A program made the translations under genes and the position numbers. 64,000 nt of DNA, taken from NCBI GenBank assembly GCA_001931905.2, contig MSJI02000671.1, positions 1 through 64,000 on the forward strand, written 5' to 3'. This DNA comes from Cladosporium sp. IMV 00045 (Eukaryota; Ascomycota; Dothideomycetes; Cladosporiales; Cladosporiaceae). A model generated the notes under the pieces. The model had not been told where the DNA came from, searched no databases, and saw only the letters and a program-made list of their open reading frames with translations. Below, piece after piece: positions 1 to 11,438 of the stretch (position 1 is its first letter; each line of letters starts with the position of its first letter).

Positions 1-1218
1 CTGCTGCATGTCGTACACAGGAGAAGCTTGATATCTTCGCTATAACATATGCTAGAGTCGTGAATCATCCGCACAGGTGTGCATGGGATGTGTTTTTGGT
101 AGAAAGTCAGGTTGCAAAGTTTACTAGTGGAATGCAGCAGATCGTTGAGAGCGTATGTGGCAGCCAAGCTTTCCGACTCCATACTTACCAATCCACCCCG
201 AATCTGAACGGCGGAATATTGTTATTAGATTTTAATCTTGGATGCCTGCATATTTCCCATAAACTTGCGAATTTCCTAATCCCTGTCAGTGGGAGCCAAG
301 GTTACACCAGCGAAAACCCTAACCCTAAAGGCTCGCTGGTGTAACCGGGTTATATAGCTGGTGTAACCAGGATATACCGGCTAAGGGACAGTTAGACATC
401 TGGTCGTCGAGAACTGCCAAACATGCTGCATTACAAGTTGACCCGCCTGGCCCGATCGCGCCCGGATACCTTCTAGACGAACTGAGGTGCGACTGGATGT
501 GTCGCTTGGCCGAACGGAGTTCCGTCGGACACTTTGCCTGGGTCGGCGTTCAAGCAAAGCAGCTTGTGCCCTGCGCCGCTCGGATTTCCGTGGCAGGTTT
601 TCCAAAACCACGCTACCATTTTTGCCCATGACATGTATCCGAATACTCTATGGTCCGGCGTTGCGGATTTCCGAATGGTCACATCAAAGAACCCTATCCG
701 AATGTTTTTTAGCGGAATCTTTCATGGGAGTGGCCCGCGAAGAGCTTTTGCCACTTCCTGAAAGTGACGACGGGCTTAGTTTACGGACATTGCCTTACAA
801 TAGGAGAGCGACTCTTCACCAGGAAGAAGTTGCCGCAATCACTCGGTATTCGGTTTGAAGAAGTCAAGCTTTGCGTAACACCAGTACCAGATGCGTCTTA
901 CCCGTCAAACTTGTGGCATGGTATCGTGACGATCGCTGCGCGAAGAGTCAAAGCAGATTCAAAGTTCTATGTTCAAGTGAAGAGGCGAGCTCAGTTACGA
1001 GTCAGCCTGTGCAAAGAATCACGCGCTTGTGACAAGTTAATAGTTACCCAATGTACCTCGCCAGTGCACTGCAGCGGTGTAGCAGAGGGAAATGCTCTGT
1101 GTATTCAAGCTTGTTCGCAGCTCCTTGTGTCGCCTTTTATTCAAGACATGTAAGGGTGGATCGGCCAATTCTCATTCTCCTTCCGGGAGGCATATGAACT
1201 ACCAATTTGTCACACGGT
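1..1218. other. Gene-free left end
   Basis: I see no supportable gene here. Short open frames exist on both strands but none has a recognisable motif or credible exon structure. The notable content is the hairpin at 300-346. Confidence 0.5.
300..346. repeat. 14-bp inverted repeat with telomere-like loop
   Basis: The left arm GGTTACACCAGCGA (300-313) pairs perfectly with the right arm TCGCTGGTGTAACC (333-346). The 19-nt loop contains two CCCTAA units (the C-strand of the TTAGGG telomere repeat). A further direct copy of the right-arm core, AGCTGGTGTAACC, lies at 356-368 after a short AT-rich spacer. The arms could be terminal repeats of a small decayed DNA element, a telomere-repair scar, or chance. 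No matching distant copy was found in the window. Confidence 0.7.
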
Positions 1219-2115
1219 TCAAAGTATGGCCAACCCTCCAAAGTTGACACCCGCTTTGTCAGCTGCCCCTTGGAAGAGCGAAAAGGTCAGTAAGCAGGTA
1301 TATCTTTTGCTCTCGTTGCAAGCATCCGCCAATCCTTCCAAATTCCACAGCTCCCCAATAGGAACCTCGTCACGGTCGAGCTCGCGGTGGAGGATAAAAG
1401 GCTCATCGAACTTGACTCTGCCTTCGTTATAGTTTTCTTCCGACCTATGCGTCGGGGAGATCCGCTCGAATCCAATCATCTCACCTGCCACAGCTGAGAA
1501 CTTGTTTTGGCGCATCCAGTTTGCTGCATTCATGGAGCTCTCGATACCACATGATCCAGGACTAACAAGAAGGCTAGCCTGCTCTGCACCTGGCAAAAGG
1601 CTCATTCCGTCCACGAAGCCAGAGCGGATCATGAGGACGTCACCTGTCATGAATTGAACGTTCTATGCTCTGGCTACAGCCTCGATATCGCCAATGGAAA
1701 TGACATCGTCTTCGCGCTCGTTGAATGATCGGCTTTGCTGTCTGATCCAAGCTTTGTAGTCGATTAAGACCCCTCTGGCCACGAATCGGGCATGGATGTC
1801 CTGAAGAGCTTACTGTGTAACCGTAGCAGGTTCCTGACTTCCATCTTGCCGAGCATCTGAAGCTTCGCTGCTAGCGTAGTCTACTGCAATGCTCGGTATC
1901 GTCCATTGACCGTGGTGCAATTGGCATCAAGAGGTCCACGAGAGTGGTGATGATAGGGCGGTTGCGTTTGTATCTCTTCCTTCTTCGATGAAACTTAAAT
2001 GTCCAAATGCCTCAGCATTCCACTGCAGAGAGATCACAGTTCCGTCTCGGGCTTCTTTATACGCTTCTTTCACCACCTCAGGCGTCAGAGTCTTCAGAAT
2101 TTCCCCTTCGTTCAT
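1219..2115 (-). pseudogene. Cyclase-family (PF04199, kynurenine-formamidase-like) pseudogene
   Basis: The remnant reads on the minus strand. An N-terminal piece (2115-1927; TLTPEVVKEAYKEARDGTVI) resembles the start of fungal cyclase-family proteins. A central piece (about 1800-1666) reads RGVLIDYKAWIRQQ, then IEAVARA. A C-terminal piece (1650-1219) contains GDVLMIRSGF, VAGEMIGFER and GELWNLEGLADACNESKRYT and ends in LAIL. The central and C-terminal pieces share one frame and are separated only by a TAG at 1663-1665. Between the N-terminal and central pieces the frame is lost, and the segment that should carry the family's metal-binding histidines cannot be found. Intact members are about 320-350 residue metal-dependent hydrolases. 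With one nonsense codon plus an internal loss, I read this as non-functional. The family call rests on remembered motifs. Confidence 0.65.
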
Positions 2116-2930
2116 GGTGCTGCTGTCGCGCAGGTAACTTGTTACGCTGTCGGCCCAGAAAGGCGAATCAGAGATCTAGAAAGCGTCTAGTATGTGTCTC
2201 GGGCGTTTTGGTCAAAGCGAGCGTATGTTCTGTTGGTCCTCATGGCAATCAGTTGAGTTAATCGCCAGCTCGGGAAGTAAGATAATGTTGGTGCTTCAAG
2301 AGAGCCCTAGTATGAGTTTCATCCAAGAACAATGCACATAAGGTGGGAGGAGTAGCGAAGTCCACAGCTACGGTTGAAGCTCTGCCGTGCGAACTGCGTC
2401 GATTCAGAGGACGTGCGTCGGAAGAGATCTTGTGCCGAACGGCCGACCCCAACGGAGTTGCTGATCCATGAACCTAAGTCTGAATCCAGCGGTGACAGGT
2501 CTTGGACAACACGCCGACTGATAGACAGGAAGGCTCCGCTGAGCTGCATGGCGCCCCGAAAGCTTGTAACATGCAACGTTCTTATCCTAGGCTCTTCGCT
2601 GATCTCCTGAGCATTAACTTATGCAACTCAGTCTTGACGTGATTCCGTCTTTTGCTATTTTCTGATCGGTCCTAGTTACCCACGACAGGTCGGAGGACAT
2701 GTCACAGACGCGCAATCATTTGCTTCAACAAGCAAGCATACCAATCATCGATTTGAACATCACGCAGTGTAAGCATTGGTTCGGGGATGGTGGGAAACAA
2801 TTGAACATTTGTTCTGATCATCTCCGTGGCTAAACTAGGCTGCAACGCTGGGGCAGAGGGTCTGAATGCACTTCTTCGACGGACAATTTGAGGCATGTGG
2901 ATAAGCGAGAAGCATCGCAAAATTCGTCAA
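2116..2930. other. Intergenic, no gene seen
   Basis: Only short open frames without family motifs. A minus-strand frame at 2702-2920 (72 codons) ends shortly before the 3' end of the reductase gene and may be chance. Confidence 0.45.
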
Positions 2931-4259
2931 TCAGACCATGGGTCTTGCGGCTGCGACCTTGGGACGAGGAAGGATTCCCATCTTTGCCATCTCCTCGTAC
3001 ATTTCGAAAACACTTTCCAGAGTGTCGACAAAACCACAGAAGCCGAACCTGCGGAGCTTGGCAGACGAAGGCTGGCCGATCTTGTAATAAGCAAAATCGC
3101 CCATGAAGATATCCATGCCTGATTGGAAAACATTGGCTTTCACTTCACCACCGGATTCTTGCATGATGTCCTTCCATGCCTTCTCGTTCTCGGGATCTTT
3201 AGACCAGTCCGCGAGTGTTCGGCTCAGCCTGATTGCTGTAGGGGGCCCATAACCTAACGGAGAGTCTTTGCCGCCGCTGAGCTGCGTGACCTGGAACTTC
3301 TCCTCGTCCATCTCAGGACCAATTGTACCCTTCTCCACACCGTACCATCTTGTCAGCTCTTCAAAGAAACGATCCCATGACAGAGGGCTACCGTCGTGGG
3401 CGTTGAACGCTTGGTTCTCGCACTTCTCCTCGAGAACAGCCCATTCGCTAAGGAACCCGGTCAATCTCGCCGACGAATGAAGACACTCGTTTTGCCACTC
3501 CTCAATGTCGCCTCCGAAGAAAACAGGCTCGCCCTTCTTCGCGGACACGGAAGCTAGGATGGCGAAAGGAAGGAAGGTGTTCATGCCCGCGCTCGGAACA
3601 GCTCCAATGATACCAAATGGCCGGATGACGTTCCATCCACATTCGGGGTGTTCTTTGCAGTAATTCTGCAGGAGCTCTTCTTGAGGGTAATAGAAGTTTT
3701 TCGACAGATGCTTCGGCTGAGGATCCGATTCGACATACGGAACTCGGGCACGTCCAATCTGTCCGCCATAATTCTTGCCGCCAGTCTGGAGCAAGATTCG
3801 CTTAGGTGTGAGGTGAGCAGCTGGGAGAGCTTCAAGGAAGTTCCTGAAAATGGGAACATTGGCCTCGACCATTTGATCCTCAGCCTTGGGGTCCATGGCC
3901 GAGACGCCGTTGGGGTGAATATAGCCGTAGAAGAAAACGTAGTCGGCACGCACGGCTGCTTGCTGTAACGAATGTGCAATGTCCGCAGTAGTGCCAGTCA
4001 AATCCACCGAGACGTGCTGAATACGGGATCGCTGCTGTGGACTCAACAGCGACAACATCTCGTCAGACAGAGGACTCCGAGAGAGTGCATATACCGTCGA
4101 CCATCGCTCCGGCGACTCCAGGAGAGACCGAATGGTGTTGAAGCCCGAGATTCCTGTGGCACCAACGACGAGAGCGCTGAGCTGACGGAGGGCAGGATCG
4201 AAATTCGGCAAGTTGCGATAGATGCCAGAATGGCGGAGAGGGTAGCTGTCTGAACTCAT
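2931..4259 (-). CDS. PRISE-like NAD(P)H-dependent reductase (atypical SDR)
   Basis: This is a single-exon gene of 442 residues. Near residue 31 it has a Rossmann dinucleotide-binding loop (VVGATGISGFNTIRSLL). A downstream beta-strand reads YVFFYGYIHPNG, and ILLQTGGKNYGG precedes the catalytic region. This is the layout of the progesterone 5-beta-reductase/iridoid synthase-like (PRISE) branch of extended short-chain dehydrogenases. Plant members reduce activated enones with NADPH; fungal members are often near secondary-metabolite genes, but the substrate cannot be told here. The length suits the family, which runs about 380-440 residues. No signal peptide is seen, so it is probably cytosolic. 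The first ATG follows a stretch with no open in-frame extension and is a natural start. A second family member lies at 29192-30715; the N-terminal halves differ enough that it is not a recent tandem copy. Confidence 0.85.
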   Translation of the reverse strand: MSSDSYPLRHSGIYRNLPNFDPALRQLSALVVGATGISGFNTIRSLLESPERWSTVYALSRSPLSDEMLSLLSPQQRSRIQHVSVDLTGTTADIAHSLQQAAVRADYVFFYGYIHPNGVSAMDPKAEDQMVEANVPIFRNFLEALPAAHLTPKRILLQTGGKNYGGQIGRARVPYVESDPQPKHLSKNFYYPQEELLQNYCKEHPECGWNVIRPFGIIGAVPSAGMNTFLPFAILASVSAKKGEPVFFGGDIEEWQNECLHSSARLTGFLSEWAVLEEKCENQAFNAHDGSPLSWDRFFEELTRWYGVEKGTIGPEMDEEKFQVTQLSGGKDSPLGYGPPTAIRLSRTLADWSKDPENEKAWKDIMQESGGEVKANVFQSGMDIFMGDFAYYKIGQPSSAKLRRFGFCGFVDTLESVFEMYEEMAKMGILPRPKVAAARPMV

Positions 4260-5134
4260 AGTGCCGTGCGCCTGGCTGTTGACGGAATAGGAACTCGCTG
4301 AAGCTGAAGTTGAAGTCTGCTGAGAGAAAACGAATTCTGGCGGCCGCGTTTCTTAAATAACTTGCGTCTCGAGTTCGCCAGCGCTATGACGCTCACGATC
4401 GCGAAAACTGAATTCGTCACAACGCTGTGGATGAATCGAGCTCGGAAAGAAGATGGTATACAAGCCGAGCTGATGCTGAGCGCGAGTGGATACTGCTAGA
4501 ATTCTGCTGATGAACTCTATTCCTAGTGCTGCGTCTTGCTCCGTGCTCACGATTCCCCACGTCATGGTACATGAAACTTTCCTCTGGGCCCTTAAATATC
4601 GCGGCGGGATTCTGACGCTGAAGCGGAGCAAGCAAGTCAAGCCATATCCACACAATCCATGTGAGCATATCCACATTTTTACTAAATGCAGACATCCAGG
4701 GGAAAAAAAAAACGAAAGAACGAAAACAGAATCAATCGGGGGCTTCATCGAAGGCCAAAGCCGGATGGCGATGGCAACATGTAATTAGCCACGAGCTCGG
4801 TCATAACTTCTTTCCGCTCCGGATGTCGTTCGCACAGCCTTTTGGCGATTTTGGCAAACGATAATAGCCGGCGGCATTGAAGCGATTCATCACTCGTCTG
4901 GCCGCCTGAAGCAAACGGCTCTATCGATGGACATTTCACAGTCATTGCATCCACAGGACATGTGTTCACCAACATCCAGAGTGGAAGATGTCGGCAGACT
5001 GCTGCTTGCCAGTGTGGTTTGGTGATTTGCCACGTCAGGGTTCTTGTCGACTGCATTGGCCATATCGGCAGCGCTGCCATGCGTTCTCGTGCCATGGGGC
5101 GCATGTGAGGGAAGGGAGATTCGATACGCATTAT
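4260..5134. other. Intergenic, possible 3' exon material
   Basis: No clear gene. A minus-strand open frame at 4745-5131 (128 codons) lies directly downstream of the glycosylase stop codon and could be an extra 3' exon of that gene or untranslated sequence. It shows no motif that I recognise. Confidence 0.4.
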
Positions 5135-6106
5135 TTATTCAGACTCAGCCGTGCCCCGTACTCTTAATCTGGCCTGGACCTTTTTCCGATCCTCACACGG
5201 CTCTCGACTTTTACTCCCACCACGACACGCTGAACACGCTCTGCCGTGAGCAATGAGGAGAAAATGCAAGTCGAATTTCAGCTTCTGGGGGATTCTCGCG
5301 TCAAGATGTGCTTGCGCCTTCTCCCGCGTGCATTTTTCGGGTATCCACCCCCACAGTCCCGCGATGCGATACACGTGAGTGTCAACGGTGAACGGGTTCC
5401 GTTTCAAGCACCAACCCATGACGACAAAAGCACACTTCGGGCCAATTCCCTTGTAGCTCAATAGCTCTTGCATGGCTTCCTCGTCGGTGGTGTCGAAGAG
5501 GTGGTCGAGGTCCCAACATCCGCGACGCTCTCGGACCTGTTGCAGCATCGAGTATATCAGAAGTGACTTCCTTTTATGAAGACCACCGCATCGAATTGCA
5601 TCCTCGAGTTTCTGTCTACCGCCTGCGGAAATCTTTTCGTACGCAAAAACAGATCCGTAAATGACTTTCATACTGTTCATGGCGCGTTTCGCATTGCTCC
5701 AACTCGTGGCCTGGCTGAGCACTGCTACCACCATAGCGTCTAGCACGTGTGGAATGGTTTCCGGGGTGTTTGGGTCTCGGAACTCCTCCTCGACATCAGC
5801 ACGATGTTTCTGGTTCAGCACCGAATGCGTTTCCTCGCACTCAGATTCAGTGGGACTGGTGAAGCTCGGAAAAGGAGAAGAGTTGGCAGTGGACTTCCAC
5901 GACAGCCATTTCTGTTCTGCCAGCCGGCCGTCTCCGTTGGCGTTGCCACCTTGATTGCCGTCTGCGCGTCGACCTGACTCCTTTTTTGAGAGCGAATCTG
6001 ATCGTGTGCTGGAAGGCGTTTTGGAGGGTTTGGAGATGCGTGCGCGGCCTGGGGGGATTTTCGGTGCGCTGCTGCTGATTCTGGACGATCGCCGGAGGGA
6101 AGACAT
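5135..6106 (-). CDS. HhH-GPD (endonuclease III-like) DNA glycosylase
   Basis: This is a base-excision-repair enzyme of the helix-hairpin-helix GPD superfamily. I start it at the ATG at 6106 (MSSLRRSSRIS); another in-frame ATG lies 11 codons upstream. It has a basic, Ser/Pro-rich N-terminal tail of roughly 75 residues. The hairpin LLSYKGIGPKCAFVVM carries a lysine near residue 224 in the position of the endonuclease III Schiff-base lysine. The catalytic aspartate is in VDTHVYRI near residue 242. Having both residues suggests a bifunctional glycosylase/AP lyase. The C-terminus has only three clustered cysteines (ACSACRGGSKSREPC), so the usual four-cysteine iron-sulfur loop is incomplete unless a further exon supplies a ligand. 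The basic tail suggests nuclear action. The substrate lesion cannot be inferred. Confidence 0.8.
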   Translation of the reverse strand: MSSLRRSSRISSSAPKIPPGRARISKPSKTPSSTRSDSLSKKESGRRADGNQGGNANGDGRLAEQKWLSWKSTANSSPFPSFTSPTESECEETHSVLNQKHRADVEEEFRDPNTPETIPHVLDAMVVAVLSQATSWSNAKRAMNSMKVIYGSVFAYEKISAGGRQKLEDAIRCGGLHKRKSLLIYSMLQQVRERRGCWDLDHLFDTTDEEAMQELLSYKGIGPKCAFVVMGWCLKRNPFTVDTHVYRIAGLWGWIPEKCTREKAQAHLDARIPQKLKFDLHFLLIAHGRACSACRGGSKSREPCEDRKKVQARLRVRGTAESE

Positions 6107-6993
6107 GAGTGACGTTGCCCGATGGACCATGTGTCTCAAGACAAGAAGCGTTCTCGTGTCGCGATGGAATCGTCAATGTCGACAAGTGTAACATGGGTGG
6201 GCGGGAACGTCTGTTTTGACGGAAAGGTTCTGGATTCTCTCAGCTTCAGCTTCAGCTTCATCATCCTAATAACAGGCGCAAAGGGTGGAAGCGAAGAGAC
6301 CGTGACGTCACGAGCAACAGACGATTGATGGCGCTCGATCACTTTGCAGATCGTCTGGGGTTGATCTTGCACTGTTCGCGATCGCGCTACCGAAGCCGTG
6401 CTGATCATCAAGGAATCCCAGCACAGCACGTGTGATGAGGGTCCCATTGGTCATTATTGTCGCGCGTGAGTGCTCAGGGTTTCTTCGGGCCCCGGAAGTA
6501 CGCTTCTCCCGGGGGCGCGCTCTCGAGGCTGTGCTCCTGGATCGAGGGTCAAGCGGCCGAACGCACGGCTCAGAATCGGATTTCCGTCGCATCTACTTCG
6601 CACGTACTGTGATTCAAGATCATGAGTCAAGCTAGAACACGCAAGACGTCGGAAATCCGAGGGTCATTCGGCGCCGAAGTGCATGCTAACAGTGTGCTTA
6701 CTATCAGTCCATTGGCCATGGCCTCATACATTGCACATGTAACTTACTACTAACTGTGTAAAAAGCGCTTCACCAAACTTTTACTCTGACTTAGAAAGTA
6801 GAGGTTTGGATGATTCGGACTATCCAGCCAACCTAGAAATCGCTAGGATGCTTGGAGTTGTTTTCTGACAAATATTGCTTTCCTATGTGTGATCTGATCT
6901 ATACATGGTGAATTTAGCTTCATAGCATTCTCTCGAGATTAGCCAATTCAGCTATCGGTTTCCGTAGCAAAAGCACTTCCTGGCATGTTCGTT
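6107..6993. other. Intergenic, no gene seen
   Basis: No supported gene. A short tandem AGCTTC unit (about three copies, near 6242-6259) lies upstream of the glycosylase gene. The rest is unremarkable and AT-rich near 6700-6990. Confidence 0.5.
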
Positions 6994-9520
6994 TCAAAGG
7001 TGCAGGACGGAAAATTTCGCAGACCCCTTTATGTCCCTCGAGCTCCTTCCAACACTGAAAACATACTCCCCATGCGCAAGCGCCCACTGCTGCGCCACCG
7101 TGTCCCAGTAGCTTAGATCTCTTCTCTCGAGGAGGAAACGGACCTCTTTCTGTTGCCCAGGAGCCAGCCGGACCTTTTCAAATCCCCTCAACTGGCGTGC
7201 AGGCTGTTCAGCCTCAGCTGGGAACTGCACGTAGAGCTGCGCGACCTCCGCACCATCTTTGTTTCCCGTATTCTCCAGCGTCAAAGAGACAGAGACAACT
7301 TCGTCGAACAGATCTTGCTTTCCGCCCGGTCCTGTCCGACCAGTGGGGAATTTCGCACTCATCGCAGTCTGATTGGACTTTTCAGCGAAAACGTCACCGT
7401 ACCCGAACGAAGTATAAGACAGGCCATGTCCGAAGGGACAGCGAACGGAGATGTTGCTGGCGTCGAAGTAACGGTAGTCAATGTCCAGGCCTTCAGCAAA
7501 GTCACATTCGGCCGTGTTGCAGATCTCGACAGGGTAGTCGGACGCATTTTTTGCGATGGTGTGCGCGAGCTTGGCGCTGGGGTTCACGTCTCCGTAGAGG
7601 ACGTCGACGATGGCGTTGCCAGATTCCTGACCAAGGTAGCCACCGTAGAGGACGGCCGTGATGTTGTCGTTCTCGATCCACTGATCGAGGACCCGGGGTC
7701 CGCCCGTGTTGATGACGACGATGGTGTTATTGCAGTTTGAGGCGACCGAGAGGACAAGGTTATCCTGGTCTGCATTGGAAAGCTCGCTCCGGTCGGCGCC
7801 TTCTCCTGACCAAGAGTTCAGGAAGACGAGGCAGACTTCCGAGTCGGAGGCGTAATTCGCGATGGACGGAGTGACGGTCGTGCCAGAACCAAGGTCCATA
7901 CCTGCGCCCCCTCCTGCGCCGCCGTTGCCACCTGGCATATCGCCCCTGTTCATGGTCATGCTCGAGTTGTTGGTATCAGAAGACAGTCCGTTTGAGGTGC
8001 TATCTGAAGAGTCACTTCCAGAAGGCGTGGAGTCTTTGCCCATTGTAGGAGCGTCGCCGTCTGGAGCCATACCAGGAATGCCAGAGGAAGTGTCTTCCGT
8101 GTAAGTATCGTTCATTATCCAGCGAAACATTGAGCCATCATTGGCAGCCCGAAGACCCAGAGCCTGGAAAGGCGTAGCCAGATAGCCGTTAGATAACCCG
8201 CCGCTGCCGACAGCCGACGCCAGATGGCCCTGATACACATCGCTCGATGTGCCCTGCACAGAGAAGGCAAAATTTGGGCCGGCCATGGCAGGTCCAGCAT
8301 GAGCACCAAGGATACTGATCGAGAGGGGACGCTCGAGCGGAAGGCCTCCACCGCCGGTCCTCGTGTTTTTGAGCAGGGCAAGCGAGTCTGCACCGATTTC
8401 TCGAATCAGCTTTGCGTGACCTGCGCGAACGTCACGGTATTCAGTCGTTGCTGCGACTTCTGGCTGCTTCCCATCGTCTAGACCCGCGAAGAAGTAGCCG
8501 ATGGTATTGCGGACAGCCATGTCATCAAGTCTCGCTTCGGAGATAGAACCGTTGGCCATCCCAGCTTCGAAGATCTCCGCAGTCCAATATGATGAAGAGC
8601 CAAAGTCCAAGCCAGCATTCGCCGAGCCATACGAAGTCGATTGAGAGTTGACATCCGGCATCACGAGACCTGGGAAGCCCAATTCCTCTTTGAGCAAGCC
8701 ATTGAGGAGCTTCGAGTTCTCGCAGGAGAGAGTTCCGTTGACGCGGTTCATGGCGCACATGACTGCACCCATACCAGCACGTACTGCATCGGCAAAAGGC
8801 CACATGTAAAGCTCATGAATGGTTTTGTCGTCAGCGTTACTTGAGTAGTGCGTGCTCGACGAACGGTTGGTCTCTTGCTCATTCATGATCAAATGGCGGC
8901 CAACCGTGACCACGCCGGCGGAGTTCATGCCCTCGACAGCTTTGCCCATGAACACTCCAGTAAGATAGGGGTCAGGAGAGAAGCCTTCGGGCAAACGGCC
9001 GCCGTAAGGCGTTCTTCCCAAGGGACTGGCAACAGGACCTGTCAAACTGTCAGAATGATACACGGATGCGGTAGAAATGAGACACTGACCGTTGATGAGA
9101 TTGTAGCCCATGAGATAGAATTCACGACCAGCCGCGTGAGCCTCGTCGAGACAATGCTGCCGATCCCAGGTCATGGCGAGCGCGTTGCCCATTGGAAACC
9201 CCGAGACATAATAATGACTGTTGATACCAGCGAAGCCATCTTTGTTCTCCAGCGCGTTCCAAGCGAAATCAGTACCGTTCACACTCTCGCCAGTGATGAC
9301 AGACACCTTCTGGGCGATACTGAGCTTGGAGATCAAAGCCTTCGCCTTCTGGTAGGCATCTTGGTACGCTCCTAGGTCAACTGGGAATGAATTAGCTAGG
9401 CGTCGCCGGCTGTAGTCGTATGAGCATACCATTTCCGGAAGCGAGGTTAGACGGCGAATTGGCATTGTTAGCAGCGATGGCTAGGCCGACCACGATACTT
9501 AGAGGTAGGAGATTCCTCAT
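6994..9520 (-). CDS. Secreted GH3 beta-glucosidase
   Basis: There are two exons, 9520-9430 and 9380-6994. They are separated by a 49-nt intron (9381-9429; starts GTATGC, has GCTAAT, ends CAG), giving 825 residues. Exon 1 encodes a hydrophobic signal peptide (MRNLLPLSIVVGLAIAANNA), so the enzyme should be secreted. The body has glycoside hydrolase family 3 landmarks in order: GPVASPLGRTPYGGRLPEGF, FSPDPYLTG, NEQETNR, and GFPGLVMPDVNSQS with the nucleophile aspartate near residue 273. A (beta/alpha)6 sandwich domain follows, with a Gly/Ser/Met-rich loop, and then a C-terminal fibronectin-III-like domain (VSLTLENTGNKDGAEVAQLY). The family hydrolyses terminal beta-glucosides such as cellobiose. 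The nucleophile motif reads MPDV rather than the common SDW, so specificity may differ from standard cellobiases. Confidence 0.92.
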
Positions 9521-11438
9521 GATGGGAGAAAGAGCAGATGAAACGAGCGTGAAGATGGCGATGAGCATCGTGATGTTGCTGCCATAGCCTGTTCTTATGT
9601 AGGCTCTGCTTGACGACTTGCGCAGTCCAGGCGCCGCAATCGCTCGCTGTATACCGTCGTCGTCAGCATGGCCGGCATCCACGACTACTACAGGTCGAAA
9701 CAACTAGGGAAGCATAGTCGGCAACCGCCGGTCGGTGAAGACGCTTGAAGATAGTGGGAGCAAGATTCGTCAGCCACATTGAATGCAAGCTCCAGATTTC
9801 ACGGAGGCTCAGGCGTGCGTGGTGCTCGGCGGTGTAGGGCCAAACGTCTTTCGTGAGGTAGGGCCCGGTGTTTCCAGGCCCAATCCTCCGCACCATCGCT
9901 AGAGAATTTCTGGAAAAACACAGCCGAACCCTAAGTGCCTGGGCCATGAGATGTCAAGTCTGTAATAAGGCTGTCGAGGATGATTGCCCAAACTTTGGAA
10001 GGCGCAAGCAAAAGCCCATTCAGGAGCCGCGTGGCCGCATGGACATGAAGTCGGTGCCCAGTATAGCCCTCCGAGAGTAAGGCGACACCAGAAGGCAATG
10101 CCACGGCTGCGGGTATGGCGGAGTGTCTCCACCACAAATGCACATGTGGTTCAAGTGTATAAAGTGTATAACTCGGCTTCCAAGTCGGAATCATCATGCT
10201 GCAAGATCATAGCATGTCTCCTCCTGTGCACCATTGCCATTGCCAGCCAGCCGGTTCCAGCAGTCGGTATGAGTGCTAATTTCATGCTCAACCTGAGTCC
10301 TCACCAGTTGAGGCTGCGACGCGGGACTGAACCCGACACGTCATGCCGATTTATCCACGCGTGCCCTCAGTGGAGTGCTTCAGGGCTTCGGCGCTGATCG
10401 ACCGAGCGTGTCCTCCATGGGAGACTTCACCTTTCGCGCCTTGTCAATGTTCATCTGCTCTCGATCGCAGGCTCACTCCCTTGACTACCTTCTAGGGCGT
10501 AGCAACATGTTTCGGAGATATGACCGCTCCTGGAAAGAGCGAGTGAAGATCGACCTTACCAAACGCTTCACCGCAGGGCAAGAGCTTGAAGTCACGACAG
10601 TCCTAGACAGTGTCCGGCCATACATTGTGCGCGCGTACAGTCTCCCTGGTGTTGTGTTTGGGAACCAGGTATACTGATCTCCTGTCACTGGCCCATCTTC
10701 AGGGAATGCTTTTACCTTGATCAGTACAGCCGCTCCGGCTAGTGACGAGCTCGGAGTCTTGCCACTTGTAAGTACAACCTTGCGATGCTGTAGATAAGAT
10801 GCAGGGCTGACAGGTAGCAAGACTCATAAGGCGCATTGCGAGAACTTCTTCTGTCTTCGTGGAATTTACAACCTCTGGGCATCCAAAGACAGTTCGAATG
10901 AAGGACGTGTATTGAGCGCAGGTGACTCTGGCGCCGTGCCCGTGGCGGACTCGGCGAGATCACGTGCTGTCTGTTTGACGTCGGCTCGCATCGCCTGGAA
11001 GAACAGCTGCTTGCTAGCCAGGTTCCGCTCCCTGCTTGCGTCAAGGTTTTTGGCATCCACTTCGAAGTATCGCTGCCATTTGCCCGTTAAGAATGCGTTG
11101 CTCTCTCAGCTACGCTTGAATCTCCGTGCGGTTTTAAGCCATCACGACATACTAGCACACCGCCTCGGAGTGATATATGCTGATCATATTACTCAAAACA
11201 ATAACTTCTTCCTTAATATGCAATAAGTTATAGCGACTAGACACGCTAAGTTAGTAATGCTCCATGTACAGGCATACTAGTATATCGCCGCGAAATAGCT
11301 GTCTCTCTGATAGCATGGGGCATAAATATTTCGACTGTCTGCCGAACGAGCGCAGAACTTTCCCGTCTCCTTCAATTCAGTGGTTGAATCCGATTGCCGT
11401 TCCATTGCGACTGCCGTACTCCCTGACTTCTTTCCAAG
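9521..11438. other. Intergenic, no gene seen
   Basis: About 1.9 kb without a supportable gene. The longest frames (plus 9984-10397 and 10375-10677; minus 10485-10820) overlap one another on both strands and lack motifs or credible splice structure. Confidence 0.45.

Noticed and set aside
60..368. Telomere end of a chromosome
   Set aside because: Only two CCCTAA units are present and ordinary sequence continues on both sides, so it is not a terminal tract.
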